NCBI GenBank assembly: GCA_964432925.1
Contig: CAYSPM010000005.1
Location: forward strand, 1 to 44,213
DNA from: CAYNTC01 sp964432925
GTDB lineage: Bacteria > Planctomycetota > Phycisphaerae > Sedimentisphaerales > Anaerobacaceae
Direction of reading: 5' to 3'
Length of the DNA: 44,213 bases
In this document: piece by piece, positions 7,564 to 15,765 of the stretch
Layout of the letters: each line of letters begins with the position of its first letter
Position numbering within the stretch: the first letter of the stretch is position 1
Position numbers and translations under genes: made by a program
The notes under the pieces: model-generated
The model's database searches: none
What the model saw: only the letters and a program-made list of their open reading frames with translations
What the model was told of the DNA's origin: nothing

Positions 7564-8705
7564 TCCGGTCCGTATACTCGATACGAGGTAACGATCCCAG
7601 ACTCGCGTACCGATTCATCGTAGTCATCGAACCAGTAGGCGTTTGGATTTCGCTTGAAGACGAGGAAGCGTCCGTTGTCAGCATCATCAGCGGCGCGGTG
7701 ATACTTGAAGTAGATAAACTCATCTGTCCTGCCGATAATTTCGATTTTTCCGGTTGCGTGAGACATTGTATAACGGGCGCGTTTTGCAAGTCCAGATACC
7801 AGTGATTTTGCCTTCTCGATGATTTCATAACCTTCTTCTATTGGTACTATGTAAGCCTTATTCCCAAGTGCTGGACGGCACTGGAAAATGTAGTAGGGAA
7901 CTGCGCCGACGAAGGATAGCTGCTTTAGAAGTTCTGCCATGATCTCTGGGTCGTCATTTAGCCCTCTTATCAGAGGTGCTTGATTTGCCAGCACGGCACC
8001 TGCTTTTTGCAACAGATGTACCGCTTTTATCGCTATGTTTGTTAGCTCCCTCGGATGAACAAAGTGAGTCATTACATAGATTCTCTTTCGCTCGGTGCTG
8101 TAGGTTTCCATCATTTCCAATATAGACGGGTCGTCGATAATGCGATATGGATTGAATGCAGGTATTTTTGTGCCGATTCGGATTATCTGGACGTGATTGA
8201 TTTCGCGTAATTGTCGAATGATGTTTTCAAGCTTGGAGGTTGTAAGGACAAGGGGATCACCACCTGTTAGCAGAACATTTGTTACCTCTTTGTGTTCTTT
8301 TATATATTGCATGGCGGCTGTTATGTCGCGTAGGTATTCACTCTGTGGATTTAGGAAGACGCGCTTGCGAAAACAGTATCTACAAATGCCACTACAAACA
8401 TTGCTCACCAACAGAAGTACGGTTGAATTGTATTTGTGCTCGACCCCCGGCATGATTGTATAGTTTTCCTCGTTGGAAGGATCGAGCTGGCCCCACTCGT
8501 CGAGTTCATCGATATGTGGGATGACGATTTTTCGTATGGGATCGTTGGGATCGTCCCAGTTAATCAAAGACAAATAGTAGTCGTTGGCGCGGAAACTAAA
8601 CCGCTCTGTGACACGATTTAGCTCTCTTTTTTCCTGGTCGCTTAACTGATTCAACTGTTCTATGTGTGTCAGGTATTTGCAAATAGTGCCTGTTTCGATT
8701 TCCAT
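7560..8705 (-). CDS. KamA family radical SAM protein (lysine 2,3-aminomutase-like)
   Basis: A 381-residue radical SAM enzyme. The cluster motif is CSGICRYCFRKR (CxxxCxxC), followed by LLTGGDPL and IRIGTKIPAFNP. Enzymes of this family use SAM and PLP to move an amino group from the alpha to the beta carbon of lysine or related substrates. The usual PLP-lysine motif PGGGGK is replaced by MSHATGKIEIIG, so the lysine of the GK pair is the candidate PLP ligand. Length is below that of classical KamA (about 415) and above EpmB (about 340). The substrate is uncertain. It lies 35 bp after the sugar-phosphate transferase gene and may be cotranscribed with it. Confidence 0.85.
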   Translation of the reverse strand: MEIETGTICKYLTHIEQLNQLSDQEKRELNRVTERFSFRANDYYLSLINWDDPNDPIRKIVIPHIDELDEWGQLDPSNEENYTIMPGVEHKYNSTVLLLVSNVCSGICRYCFRKRVFLNPQSEYLRDITAAMQYIKEHKEVTNVLLTGGDPLVLTTSKLENIIRQLREINHVQIIRIGTKIPAFNPYRIIDDPSILEMMETYSTERKRIYVMTHFVHPRELTNIAIKAVHLLQKAGAVLANQAPLIRGLNDDPEIMAELLKQLSFVGAVPYYIFQCRPALGNKAYIVPIEEGYEIIEKAKSLVSGLAKRARYTMSHATGKIEIIGRTDEFIYFKYHRAADDADNGRFLVFKRNPNAYWFDDYDESVRESGIVTSYRVYGPD

Positions 8706-8740
8706 TTAATCCGCCCTTCTATTTATCGGCCCATGGAGAT

Positions 8741-9355
8741 TTATTTACCCTCGCCTCTTGTATATTCAGTTTCTGAATATCTGTTCTCGTAGATGCCTTT
8801 TCGCCCAAAGACCCTTCTAAAGGTGGCCAGTATTATCTTTATATCGGTAAAAAAGGATGCGCTTTCCACATACTTAACGTCGAGTTCGAGTTTTTCTTCC
8901 TGGGTTAACCCTGCTCGCCCTGAGATTTGTGCCAGTCCCGTAAGACCTGGCTTGGCAAGAAGGCGTCTTTTCTGCCTTTTATTCCACTCAGATACCTGTG
9001 AAACGTACAAAGGCCTGGGTCCGACTACACTCATATCCCCTTTTAATACGTTAAACAATTGTGGCAGTTCGTCAAGGGAATATTCTCGTAGGAATCGACC
9101 GATTTTCGTAAGCCTGGGGTCCTGAGCCGATTTTGGGCTTGGGCCAAAGGCATCTACATCGACCCGCATTGTCCGGAATTTGTAGAAGGTAAATGGCTCT
9201 GCATTTTTACCGGCCCTTTGCTGTTTGAAAGTGGCAGGTCCCTTACTGGTGAGCCTGATTACCACCGCTATAATCGCTATAACCGGTAAAAGAACTATAG
9301 TAACCGGCACTGAAATCAGCAGATCGAAGAATCTCTTGGCAAGATTTCGAGTCAT
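8741..9355 (-). CDS. Initiating sugar-phosphate transferase (bacterial sugar transferase family)
   Basis: A 204-residue enzyme that would transfer a sugar-1-phosphate to undecaprenyl phosphate to start repeat-unit synthesis. One N-terminal membrane helix (residues ~9-33) is followed by the catalytic core: FKQQRAGKNAEPFTFYKFRTM, GRFLREYSLDELPQLFNVLKGDMSVVGPRPL and AKPGLTGLAQISGR. It is the short form lacking the multi-TM N-terminal domain of WbaP/WcaJ. Its ATG overlaps the stop of the preceding FemAB-like gene (ATGA), which ties it to the polysaccharide operon. Confidence 0.93.
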   Translation of the reverse strand: MTRNLAKRFFDLLISVPVTIVLLPVIAIIAVVIRLTSKGPATFKQQRAGKNAEPFTFYKFRTMRVDVDAFGPSPKSAQDPRLTKIGRFLREYSLDELPQLFNVLKGDMSVVGPRPLYVSQVSEWNKRQKRRLLAKPGLTGLAQISGRAGLTQEEKLELDVKYVESASFFTDIKIILATFRRVFGRKGIYENRYSETEYTRGEGK

Positions 9356-10263
9356 TTGTTTACTTTTGGCTGTGTGGCTCTGGCTATATCCTGAGCTTGC
9401 AGGAGACTGTCCAAGATTGCACCGTATCTTGGTGGCGCGAGGAGTCTAATCGGAATTCGCAGCGCTTTTGCCAGTAGTAACATTAGCCTTGTGCGCAATA
9501 CCAGGTATAGTCCGAGCTGGCAATAAACTTTTCGCCAGCCCATCTTAAGACGAAAATCTCCTATATTGGTCTCATGTAGCAGCGCCCTGGATGCCCCTAA
9601 AACCTGTCTGTACTTTTGCTCTTTCAAATAGTGCTGCGCTATCGAATAGTAAAGGCCATACATCGGATATGCCTTAGCGTAATCAGGATCAAATTTTGCA
9701 ACCAGCAGTTGAACTGAATCAGCACATATTTGCGCGATAGCATAAGCGATTAACACGTCATCCTGGAAGACTCCCCAGGCCTGGTAGCTGGACTTTGCAG
9801 CGAGGTGCAGCATGTTCTTTTCGAATCGGTCTTTGGTCAGCGGCACAAAGTGTGTGTATCTTTGAGAGGCATTTATGTAAGTTTGATATCCATTTTGGGC
9901 CAACCATGCTAAATCAAGCTTTTTTATAGCACACTGTTTAAGGCACCGTCTTATATCTTTGCGAGTGGATTTGCTTTCTATCTTTTCGATGTCGTAATCG
10001 GGGATGTCACAGACATATCTGTACCATTGTCCTTCGCTTGCGCTATTCCAGCCATAAGTCCACATTGCACCCCACGCACGTTTCTTACGCACAAATTCTT
10101 GTACTAATTGCTGTTTCGGGTTTTCCTTCAAAGGCAGCCCTGTGTATATTAGCAATTTTCCACCGCCTCTTGACTCCCAATTGTCGTCTTGAAAAATAGT
10201 CGCGTCGGAGCCGATGTGCTCATCTTCAAAGTTATCTGAGGGCTTGCTTATCTCTCTTGGCAT
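9352..10263 (-). CDS. FemAB-like GNAT-fold acyltransferase of the polysaccharide locus
   Basis: A 303-residue protein with features of the FemAB/BioF2-like GNAT group: KSTRKDIRRCLKQC, a segment AYAIAQICADSVQLLVAKFDPDYAKAYPMYGLYY, and LGASRALLHETNIGDFRLKMGWRKVYCQLGLYLVL near the C-terminus. FemAB-type proteins add aminoacyl or acyl groups, and such genes recur in PEP-CTERM-linked exopolysaccharide clusters. Here it would decorate the repeat unit. It lies 43 bp after the GT2 gene and overlaps the transferase that follows. The substrate is unknown. Confidence 0.7.
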   Translation of the reverse strand: MPREISKPSDNFEDEHIGSDATIFQDDNWESRGGGKLLIYTGLPLKENPKQQLVQEFVRKKRAWGAMWTYGWNSASEGQWYRYVCDIPDYDIEKIESKSTRKDIRRCLKQCAIKKLDLAWLAQNGYQTYINASQRYTHFVPLTKDRFEKNMLHLAAKSSYQAWGVFQDDVLIAYAIAQICADSVQLLVAKFDPDYAKAYPMYGLYYSIAQHYLKEQKYRQVLGASRALLHETNIGDFRLKMGWRKVYCQLGLYLVLRTRLMLLLAKALRIPIRLLAPPRYGAILDSLLQAQDIARATQPKVNK

Positions 10264-10306
10264 TGTAGATGATCTAAAAACAGAAAATATCTGGTCAAAA
10301 AATTGG

Positions 10307-11356
10307 CTACAGTTTTCTATCTGCCAGTGGTTTGCCTGCCACGTCTCTGTGACGGTTAGGAAACTTAAACGGTATTGTCAAAACGGACCAGATTGAGCCT
10401 AGGCCGTATGCAATATGTAATACCACGTAAAACCATAAGACCAGGATAGCTGAAGTACCTTTACTGCGACTGTGTTTGAGTGAAAAGAACACAGCCACAG
10501 AGAGATACAATGCAGTATAACCCAGCAGTATCCACTTGGCGATGCTGAGAAAAAAGCTGGCTGTGGCAAGTACAATCAAGCCCAGCACGAAGAACATGGG
10601 GACAAAGTGTCTGAGGGATAGGCCGCCGCCAGTTAGCCAGATGGTATAGGGATTCCACAAACCGTTATTGAAGGCCTGTTGCCATAAGCCGTGGTAAGTG
10701 GTGCGATTGTAGTAGGCTACCTTTATCTCCGGCGAGATGACAATCCGGCCTCCTGCCTTGCGAATGCGCCAGTTCAGTTCAATATCCTGGTTGCGAACGA
10801 GTCTTTCATCATATATGCCGATTTTGTCGAAGATTTCTTTTCGGTACGTTCCAAAGGGAACGGTATCGACTTCGCGTTCCTGTCCGCCTAAGCGAAACAG
10901 TGCGTTGCCTACGCCGAATGCAGAACTTGTGGCTGTAGCAATTGCTCCTGCCACATTGGTGTCGGCTCCAGGCAACGTTGCACAGTAACCACCGACATTG
11001 TCAGCACCGGTCCTTTCAATAGTCTCAATACATTTGCGCACATAGTCCGGAGCAAACTTACAGTGGCAATCGATCCTGACGATGTACTTTCCACATGCGG
11101 CTTTTATGCCGATGTTCATTGCTGCAGGAACTGTGTGCTTTGGATTATCGATCAGTTTTATACGGCTGTCCTGATTAGCCATTTTTTGGATAGTATCATA
11201 AGTGCCATCTGTGCTCATCCCATCCACAACCAACAGTTCCATACGCTCGGCGGGATAATCACTCTGCAGAATCGAATTCAAAGCGTTCTCTATGAATGCA
11301 GCTTCATTGCGGCAAGGTGCTATTACACTAACCATTGGCAGTTTAATTTCAGCCAT
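10307..11356 (-). CDS. Glycosyltransferase family 2 with C-terminal membrane helices
   Basis: A 349-residue GT-A enzyme similar to succinoglycan-type ExoA proteins. VSVIAPCRNEAAFIENALNSIL starts the nucleotide-binding half and ELLVVDGMSTDGTYD follows. The metal-binding region reads IVRIDCHCKF. NQDIELNWRIRKAGGRI is the ED-like acceptor motif. Residues ~245-325 hold three to four hydrophobic helices that anchor it to the inner membrane. It would extend the lipid-linked oligosaccharide. It sits between a GT4 gene and the FemAB-like gene on the same strand. Confidence 0.9.
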   Translation of the reverse strand: MAEIKLPMVSVIAPCRNEAAFIENALNSILQSDYPAERMELLVVDGMSTDGTYDTIQKMANQDSRIKLIDNPKHTVPAAMNIGIKAACGKYIVRIDCHCKFAPDYVRKCIETIERTGADNVGGYCATLPGADTNVAGAIATATSSAFGVGNALFRLGGQEREVDTVPFGTYRKEIFDKIGIYDERLVRNQDIELNWRIRKAGGRIVISPEIKVAYYNRTTYHGLWQQAFNNGLWNPYTIWLTGGGLSLRHFVPMFFVLGLIVLATASFFLSIAKWILLGYTALYLSVAVFFSLKHSRSKGTSAILVLWFYVVLHIAYGLGSIWSVLTIPFKFPNRHRDVAGKPLADRKL

Positions 11357-11430
11357 AGATCAAAGTTTCTAAATAAAGAGCTAAGCTTAGTTCCGTTGCA
11401 GCAAAAATATGACGACCGGTTCAGTTTTAT

Positions 11431-12669
11431 TCAGGGTTGTTCAACGGCTTGAAGCAGGACCGATTCCAGACGTTCGGCCAACTTGGCACGGTCAAATTCT
11501 CGCTCGGCCAATTCTCGAGCATTTTTACCCATTTGCTGACATAGTTTTGAATCTGCCTGGAGTTGCTCAACGGCCTCTGTTAGCGACTGTGGATTTTGTG
11601 GGTCCAAACATATTCCGCACTTACTTTCCTGGACTATCCGACCCAGCCAACCCGGTACATTTATCAGTACCGGTTTGCCTGCTGCCAAGGCATCAAACAT
11701 CTTATTGGGCGACCACGTGTGCTCTTTGGCAGCACGATATATGGTCATGCATGCATCACAGCCAGCTACGATACGAGCAACGTCAGTCTTATTCGGGACA
11801 AGGTCGCTGAAGACAACGTTCGTCAAATTATATTGACGTGCCATCTCTTGCAGTTCTTTCCGTTTTGCGCCGTCGCCGTGCAACACAAAAACAATGTTAT
11901 CTCTTTTTCGCCTGCTTAGAATTCGGGCGGCTCCTATTACGTATTCAAGTCCATTAGCCATACCCATGGCACCGAAATATATTGCTGCGAATCTATCACC
12001 TAATCCGAGCCGCTGACGCTCGACCGAGCCATCAAGGTCGGGCTTGAAAAGGTCGAGGTCACTGGCGTTCGGAATTACGGTGACTTTCTTAGGTGGTTCG
12101 CCCGCTCGGACGATTCCTTCTTTCATGCCGGGTGATAATGCAACAATATGCTTGGCCTGGCGGTATATTTTCTTTGCCATTCGTTGCAGGTACCATATAG
12201 CCAGAGGGTTGTTCAGCACACCAATATTGACCAGCGCCTCCGGCCATAGGTCACGAACCTCAAAGACGAAGGGGACATTAAAATAGCGGCCAAGCGCAGC
12301 GCCAGCCAGACCTATAGGCAGCGGTGTGTGTGTTGCGAAGACGACGTTGGGCTTCTGAAGTTTTTTGCCCACTCGCGTTGCCAGCCTTGCGAATCGATGG
12401 AATTTGAGCATTCGTTGGTAACCGCTCATGCCGGTGCCAAGTTGGGGGTCGTTGTAACCAGCGGCGATCGGAACTACATTGATGCCTTCGAACTGTAGCT
12501 GGATGTAATCGCTACCTTTTGGCACAGCAAACTCACGGTTAGCAAGCCCTGAAGTTATCATGGTAACGTGGTGGCCTTTCTCGATAAGGCGCCTGCTGAA
12601 CTCGTAAGAGCGTGTGCCGGTTACGCCTTTACGTGAAGCGAAGTATTGATGTAGATAGAGTATGTGCAC
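11431..12669 (-). CDS. Glycosyltransferase family 4 (WbuB-like)
   Basis: A 412-residue GT-B retaining glycosyltransferase. The N-terminal half reads ILYLHQYFASRKGVTGTRSYEFSRRLIEKGH with a GTRSYE acceptor-side motif as in WbuB-type fucosamine/glucosyl transferases. The donor-binding half has VIPNASDLDLFKP, IYFGAMGMANGLEYVI and the NKMFDALAAGKPVLINV glutamate region. The start is GTG at 12669, only 7 bp after the AlgD-like gene, so the two are cotranscribed. The donor sugar cannot be read from the sequence. Confidence 0.88.
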   Translation of the reverse strand: MHILYLHQYFASRKGVTGTRSYEFSRRLIEKGHHVTMITSGLANREFAVPKGSDYIQLQFEGINVVPIAAGYNDPQLGTGMSGYQRMLKFHRFARLATRVGKKLQKPNVVFATHTPLPIGLAGAALGRYFNVPFVFEVRDLWPEALVNIGVLNNPLAIWYLQRMAKKIYRQAKHIVALSPGMKEGIVRAGEPPKKVTVIPNASDLDLFKPDLDGSVERQRLGLGDRFAAIYFGAMGMANGLEYVIGAARILSRRKRDNIVFVLHGDGAKRKELQEMARQYNLTNVVFSDLVPNKTDVARIVAGCDACMTIYRAAKEHTWSPNKMFDALAAGKPVLINVPGWLGRIVQESKCGICLDPQNPQSLTEAVEQLQADSKLCQQMGKNARELAEREFDRAKLAERLESVLLQAVEQP

Positions 12670-12676
12670 CTTTGTC

Positions 12677-13987
12677 TTACCAGTATATTCCTTCGTAGCC
12701 TTTAGTATGGCGGTCTATGCCCTTGATATTCGCCAGGTCCAGGACACGAATTCCGGCCTTGAGCCAACCACTGACATGCTCAGAATCGATAATGCGATGG
12801 TTTATGATAATCAAATCCGTGGCTTCGAGTTCTCTCAAAGAGTAAACAAGAAGCTCTTCCAGGTGACGCAGTGCTTTTTGAACCTGTTCTTTGTTGCTTC
12901 CTATCAGGCGGTCGGGCTGGATAGCCGGGTCGTAAATTCGCAGCTTAATGCCCTCGCCGATTAGTGCTTTAGCAACCTTGACATACGGGCTTTCTCGCAT
13001 ATCGTCGGTGCCGGATTTAAAAGCCAGGCCAATCATTCCCACCGTTTGAGGCTGATATTTCAGGATACGCGAGACGAGATTACTGATCTGTGCGTCGTTA
13101 CTCTGAAGTACGCCTTGAAGCATCGGAATCGGCACAGATTTAAGCGATGCAAGACGTAATACTGCCCGGAGGTCCTTCGACAGGCATGAACCACCAAATG
13201 CAAAGCCGGGACGAAGGTATTTGTCACTGATGTTCAGCTTTGTGTCGGCACAAAAGACCTCGGCTATTTTCCGTGTGTCGAGCCCTGCGGATTTGGCAAT
13301 TGCCGCAACTTCGTTGGCAAAGGTAATTTTCAGAGCGTGAAAAACGTTATCGTAATATTTAACCATTTCGGCCTCACCCAGTGCCAGGCGAAAAACAGGA
13401 GCATTGTATTTCTCATAGATACTCAAAAGTGGTTCTGCGGTGCCGGGCTGTGCCTCGCCGACAACGATTTTTGGCGGATTATAGAAGTCGTCAACTGCGG
13501 TACCTTCGCGAAGGAATTCCGGATGATAGACTACATGAATATCAATTCCCACCTTCAAGCCAGACTCATTTTGCAGAATAGGGATAACGTGGTTGGTTGT
13601 AGTTCCCGGAGGGGCTGTGCTTCGCAGGACAATAAGCGGGCGCTCATTGGAGTTGCGAAGGCTCCGGCCAATCTGTCTAATAACGGCCTGAACCGATGAG
13701 AGATTCACGGTGCCGTCCGCTTCAGATGGTGTTCCGACACATATCCAGGCCATGTCGCTATCTGTTAGTGCCTCCGCGGGATTAGTTGTTGCTTTCAGAA
13801 GTCCCGTTTTGTGGCCCTGCGCGATTATATCAGCTACATCGGGCTCCTGGATAGGGCAGCGGCCCTGAGCCAGATCATCGACCTTTGCAGCCACGTTATC
13901 TACTCCAACGACCTCATGGCCATCACGAACGAGACACACTGCACTAACAACCCCTACATAGCCCATTCCAAATATGGTTATCTTCAT
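12677..13987 (-). CDS. Nucleotide-sugar 6-dehydrogenase, AlgD-like (GDP-mannose type)
   Basis: A 436-residue NAD-dependent dehydrogenase that oxidises a nucleotide hexose to its uronic acid. The Rossmann motif is FGMGYVGVVSAVCL. The active-site cysteine lies in FAFGGSCLSKDLRAV, and the preceding EVFCADTKLNISDKYLRPG matches the AlgD subgroup better than UDP-glucose dehydrogenases. GDP-mannose is therefore the likelier substrate, with UDP-sugars possible. ATG 13987 is chosen because CAGGA lies 9 nt upstream; the frame opens nine bases earlier with TTG. It begins the second half of the locus. Confidence 0.88.
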   Translation of the reverse strand: MKITIFGMGYVGVVSAVCLVRDGHEVVGVDNVAAKVDDLAQGRCPIQEPDVADIIAQGHKTGLLKATTNPAEALTDSDMAWICVGTPSEADGTVNLSSVQAVIRQIGRSLRNSNERPLIVLRSTAPPGTTTNHVIPILQNESGLKVGIDIHVVYHPEFLREGTAVDDFYNPPKIVVGEAQPGTAEPLLSIYEKYNAPVFRLALGEAEMVKYYDNVFHALKITFANEVAAIAKSAGLDTRKIAEVFCADTKLNISDKYLRPGFAFGGSCLSKDLRAVLRLASLKSVPIPMLQGVLQSNDAQISNLVSRILKYQPQTVGMIGLAFKSGTDDMRESPYVKVAKALIGEGIKLRIYDPAIQPDRLIGSNKEQVQKALRHLEELLVYSLRELEATDLIIINHRIIDSEHVSGWLKAGIRVLDLANIKGIDRHTKGYEGIYW

Positions 13988-14172
13988 ATTGTTCAATCCT
14001 GACTACGGCCTTTGAGAATTCATCAGATTGTTATAACACTTATATTAACGAAATGTATATACAGGCGATAGAGCATCCCCATTAAGTTGCCTGCCCGATG
14101 CGTTATTTAGTAAAAGAAAATTACTATTTGCCATTTTACAGCAGTACACAGTACACAAGACTCACGACGCAT

Positions 14173-14201
14173 TTGTTGCTTAGTCTATAATAGGTTATAA
14201 T
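14173..14201 (+). promoter_or_regulatory. Predicted sigma-70 promoter of the secreted barrel-like protein gene
   Basis: TTGTTG (14173-14178), a 17-bp spacer and a perfect TATAAT (14196-14201). It points to the gene at 14294 and would give a leader of about 85 nt. The -35 box matches consensus in three of six positions. Confidence 0.55.
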
Positions 14202-14264
14202 ATATATGAGTATTTTTAGATAAAAAGGCGGCGTTCCGGCAGAAGGTTGCCGAGTCATTTATAT

Positions 14265-14293
14265 GGAGTTTTACATTTCTAAAAAAATGTAAC
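14265..14293 (+). promoter_or_regulatory. Ribosome binding site separated from its ATG by a hairpin
   Basis: GGAG at 14265-14268 is 25 nt from the ATG at 14294, too far for normal use. Between them is a perfect 8-bp inverted repeat, TTACATTT (14271-14278) and AAATGTAA (14285-14292). Folding would leave only TT and C between GGAG, the stem and the ATG. No other ribosome binding site is seen. Confidence 0.5.
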
Positions 14294-15664
14294 ATGAAAG
14301 TAAACCGATATAGCTTTAGTATTGCTGCTGTAATCCTTGCTGGCCTAATTTGCTCAACCTATGCTGTGCCGACGGAGCAGGTGGGGTCGTCTACCTCTTC
14401 CACGGTAGAAGCCGGTCTACCAAAATTAAAGCCCAACATATCACCTTTAGCCAAGGAGAATAAGCCTTTACTATTTAAGAGATTCGTTGCAGCTTTCGAC
14501 AAGCAATACGCCATGCACATCTCAAAGAACAAGCAGAAAAATCTTGCAGAAGGATACACAGTTTATTTTCTCCGCCAGGAGCTACAGGCCCTCGTCGATA
14601 TGTGGCGAGCTACCGGCAAAGTAACATATCTTCAGCAGGCAAAGAAACTAATTGTCAAGGCAATTGCTGATGCCAATTCCAATCCAAGGCCGTTAATCTG
14701 GCATAATGAGCCGCGTGGAAACTGGCCATGCTTTTTTCTAAAAGACGTCGAAAAACAAACTGGTGGCCATAACCAGATATGCGATTTTCAGGGTGCTGCG
14801 GGATTTCTTCTGGTTGCAACAGCGCTGAAAGAAGCCGACCAGGCCGGCTGGCGAGAAATCGCTGATTTTGTTGAAAAGAACATCGTTGAAAAATGGCTTC
14901 TTTACAGACCCTCTGTTAGACCCGGGCACCTGAAAGGACCTGACTCTAATAAGTATCTGCTTGTTGTACTGGACCTTGCTCGCGATAAACGTGAGCACTT
15001 TGCAATGATTTGCATGGATTTACACAAGTTAGGTTACAACAAATATCCTTACGAAAAATGGGCTAAATTCTTAACGAGACTTTACATTGGCGAACGCCCG
15101 AGCCTTGATGCCGATGCACCCGACAGTGACAAATTGGGCCGGCTAAAACCAGAAGACTGGGGGGTATTGCCACGTAAGTCAAGCGGCGGCTACGTCTGGC
15201 ACTTTATCCCTGATTGGAAACAGAAACAGAAAATAGCGGTACTGGACACCGCACACGCCAATCGTACCGTCTGGCTCGCTACAAGAGCCTACTGCGAAGG
15301 CCTTGTCGATAAAGCCATCGTCGACGGTTTCGCCAATACGTTGAAAAAACAAATCTGGAAACCGCAAAAAAGTCCTTTCTACTTTGCTAATTTTATTGAT
15401 GGCAATGATGCACCCTATAATGACTCCAAATATGGCGAGTTGCCACCCGGATTTAAAGGCCATGTCTGGTTCGGCTGGCACCGCCTTGCTGCGTATGACG
15501 ACGACTTAAGAGAGCTTTTTCTTTCTCTTGCTTATGACCTGACCAAAGGCGGGCCAAACATGCCTGCATCTCAGAACAAGACAATGGCAAATGCACCACT
15601 TTGTTTTTATGCGTGGGGTGCACGGTTGTTGGCAGCTAATGGTAAACCGCAAGTTTTTCCCTGA
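14294..15664 (+). CDS. Secreted protein of unknown activity, possible alpha-barrel polysaccharide-active enzyme
   Basis: A 456-residue protein with a signal peptide ending near residue 24 (STYA). The body is helix-rich with regularly spaced aromatic and charged motifs: QELQALVDMWRATGKVTYLQQAKKL, DTAHANRTVWLATRAYCEGLVD, HVWFGWHRLAAYDD and APLCFYAWGARLLAANG. This pattern fits an (alpha/alpha)-barrel as in polysaccharide lyases, glucuronyl epimerases or unsaturated uronyl hydrolases, but no family motif is decisive. It is the only plus-strand gene inside the polysaccharide locus and lies next to the AlgD-like gene. A role in trimming or modifying a uronic-acid polymer is inference. Confidence 0.6.
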   Translation: MKVNRYSFSIAAVILAGLICSTYAVPTEQVGSSTSSTVEAGLPKLKPNISPLAKENKPLLFKRFVAAFDKQYAMHISKNKQKNLAEGYTVYFLRQELQALVDMWRATGKVTYLQQAKKLIVKAIADANSNPRPLIWHNEPRGNWPCFFLKDVEKQTGGHNQICDFQGAAGFLLVATALKEADQAGWREIADFVEKNIVEKWLLYRPSVRPGHLKGPDSNKYLLVVLDLARDKREHFAMICMDLHKLGYNKYPYEKWAKFLTRLYIGERPSLDADAPDSDKLGRLKPEDWGVLPRKSSGGYVWHFIPDWKQKQKIAVLDTAHANRTVWLATRAYCEGLVDKAIVDGFANTLKKQIWKPQKSPFYFANFIDGNDAPYNDSKYGELPPGFKGHVWFGWHRLAAYDDDLRELFLSLAYDLTKGGPNMPASQNKTMANAPLCFYAWGARLLAANGKPQVFP

Positions 15665-15699
15665 GAATTAGCAGGGCTCAGGATTTGTGGTCCATTACC

Positions 15700-15757
15700 G
15701 ATTCCCGATCCTTGACCCCAGATCCCTGACCCCTGTTCCCTGTTTCCTGTTCCCTGA
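15700..15757. repeat. Degenerate CCCTGTTC-type direct repeat
   Basis: A tract made of variants of GATCCCTGACCC and CCTGTTCC in tandem between two convergent genes. It looks like slipped replication of a short word. No gene or terminator is seen in it. Confidence 0.6.
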
Positions 15758-15765
15758 ATGTTTCA

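Noticed and set aside
14221..14262. GC-rich leader segment tested as a riboswitch (cyclic-di-GMP type)
   Set aside because: It has a small CGGC/GCCG stem but none of the conserved GEMM motifs.
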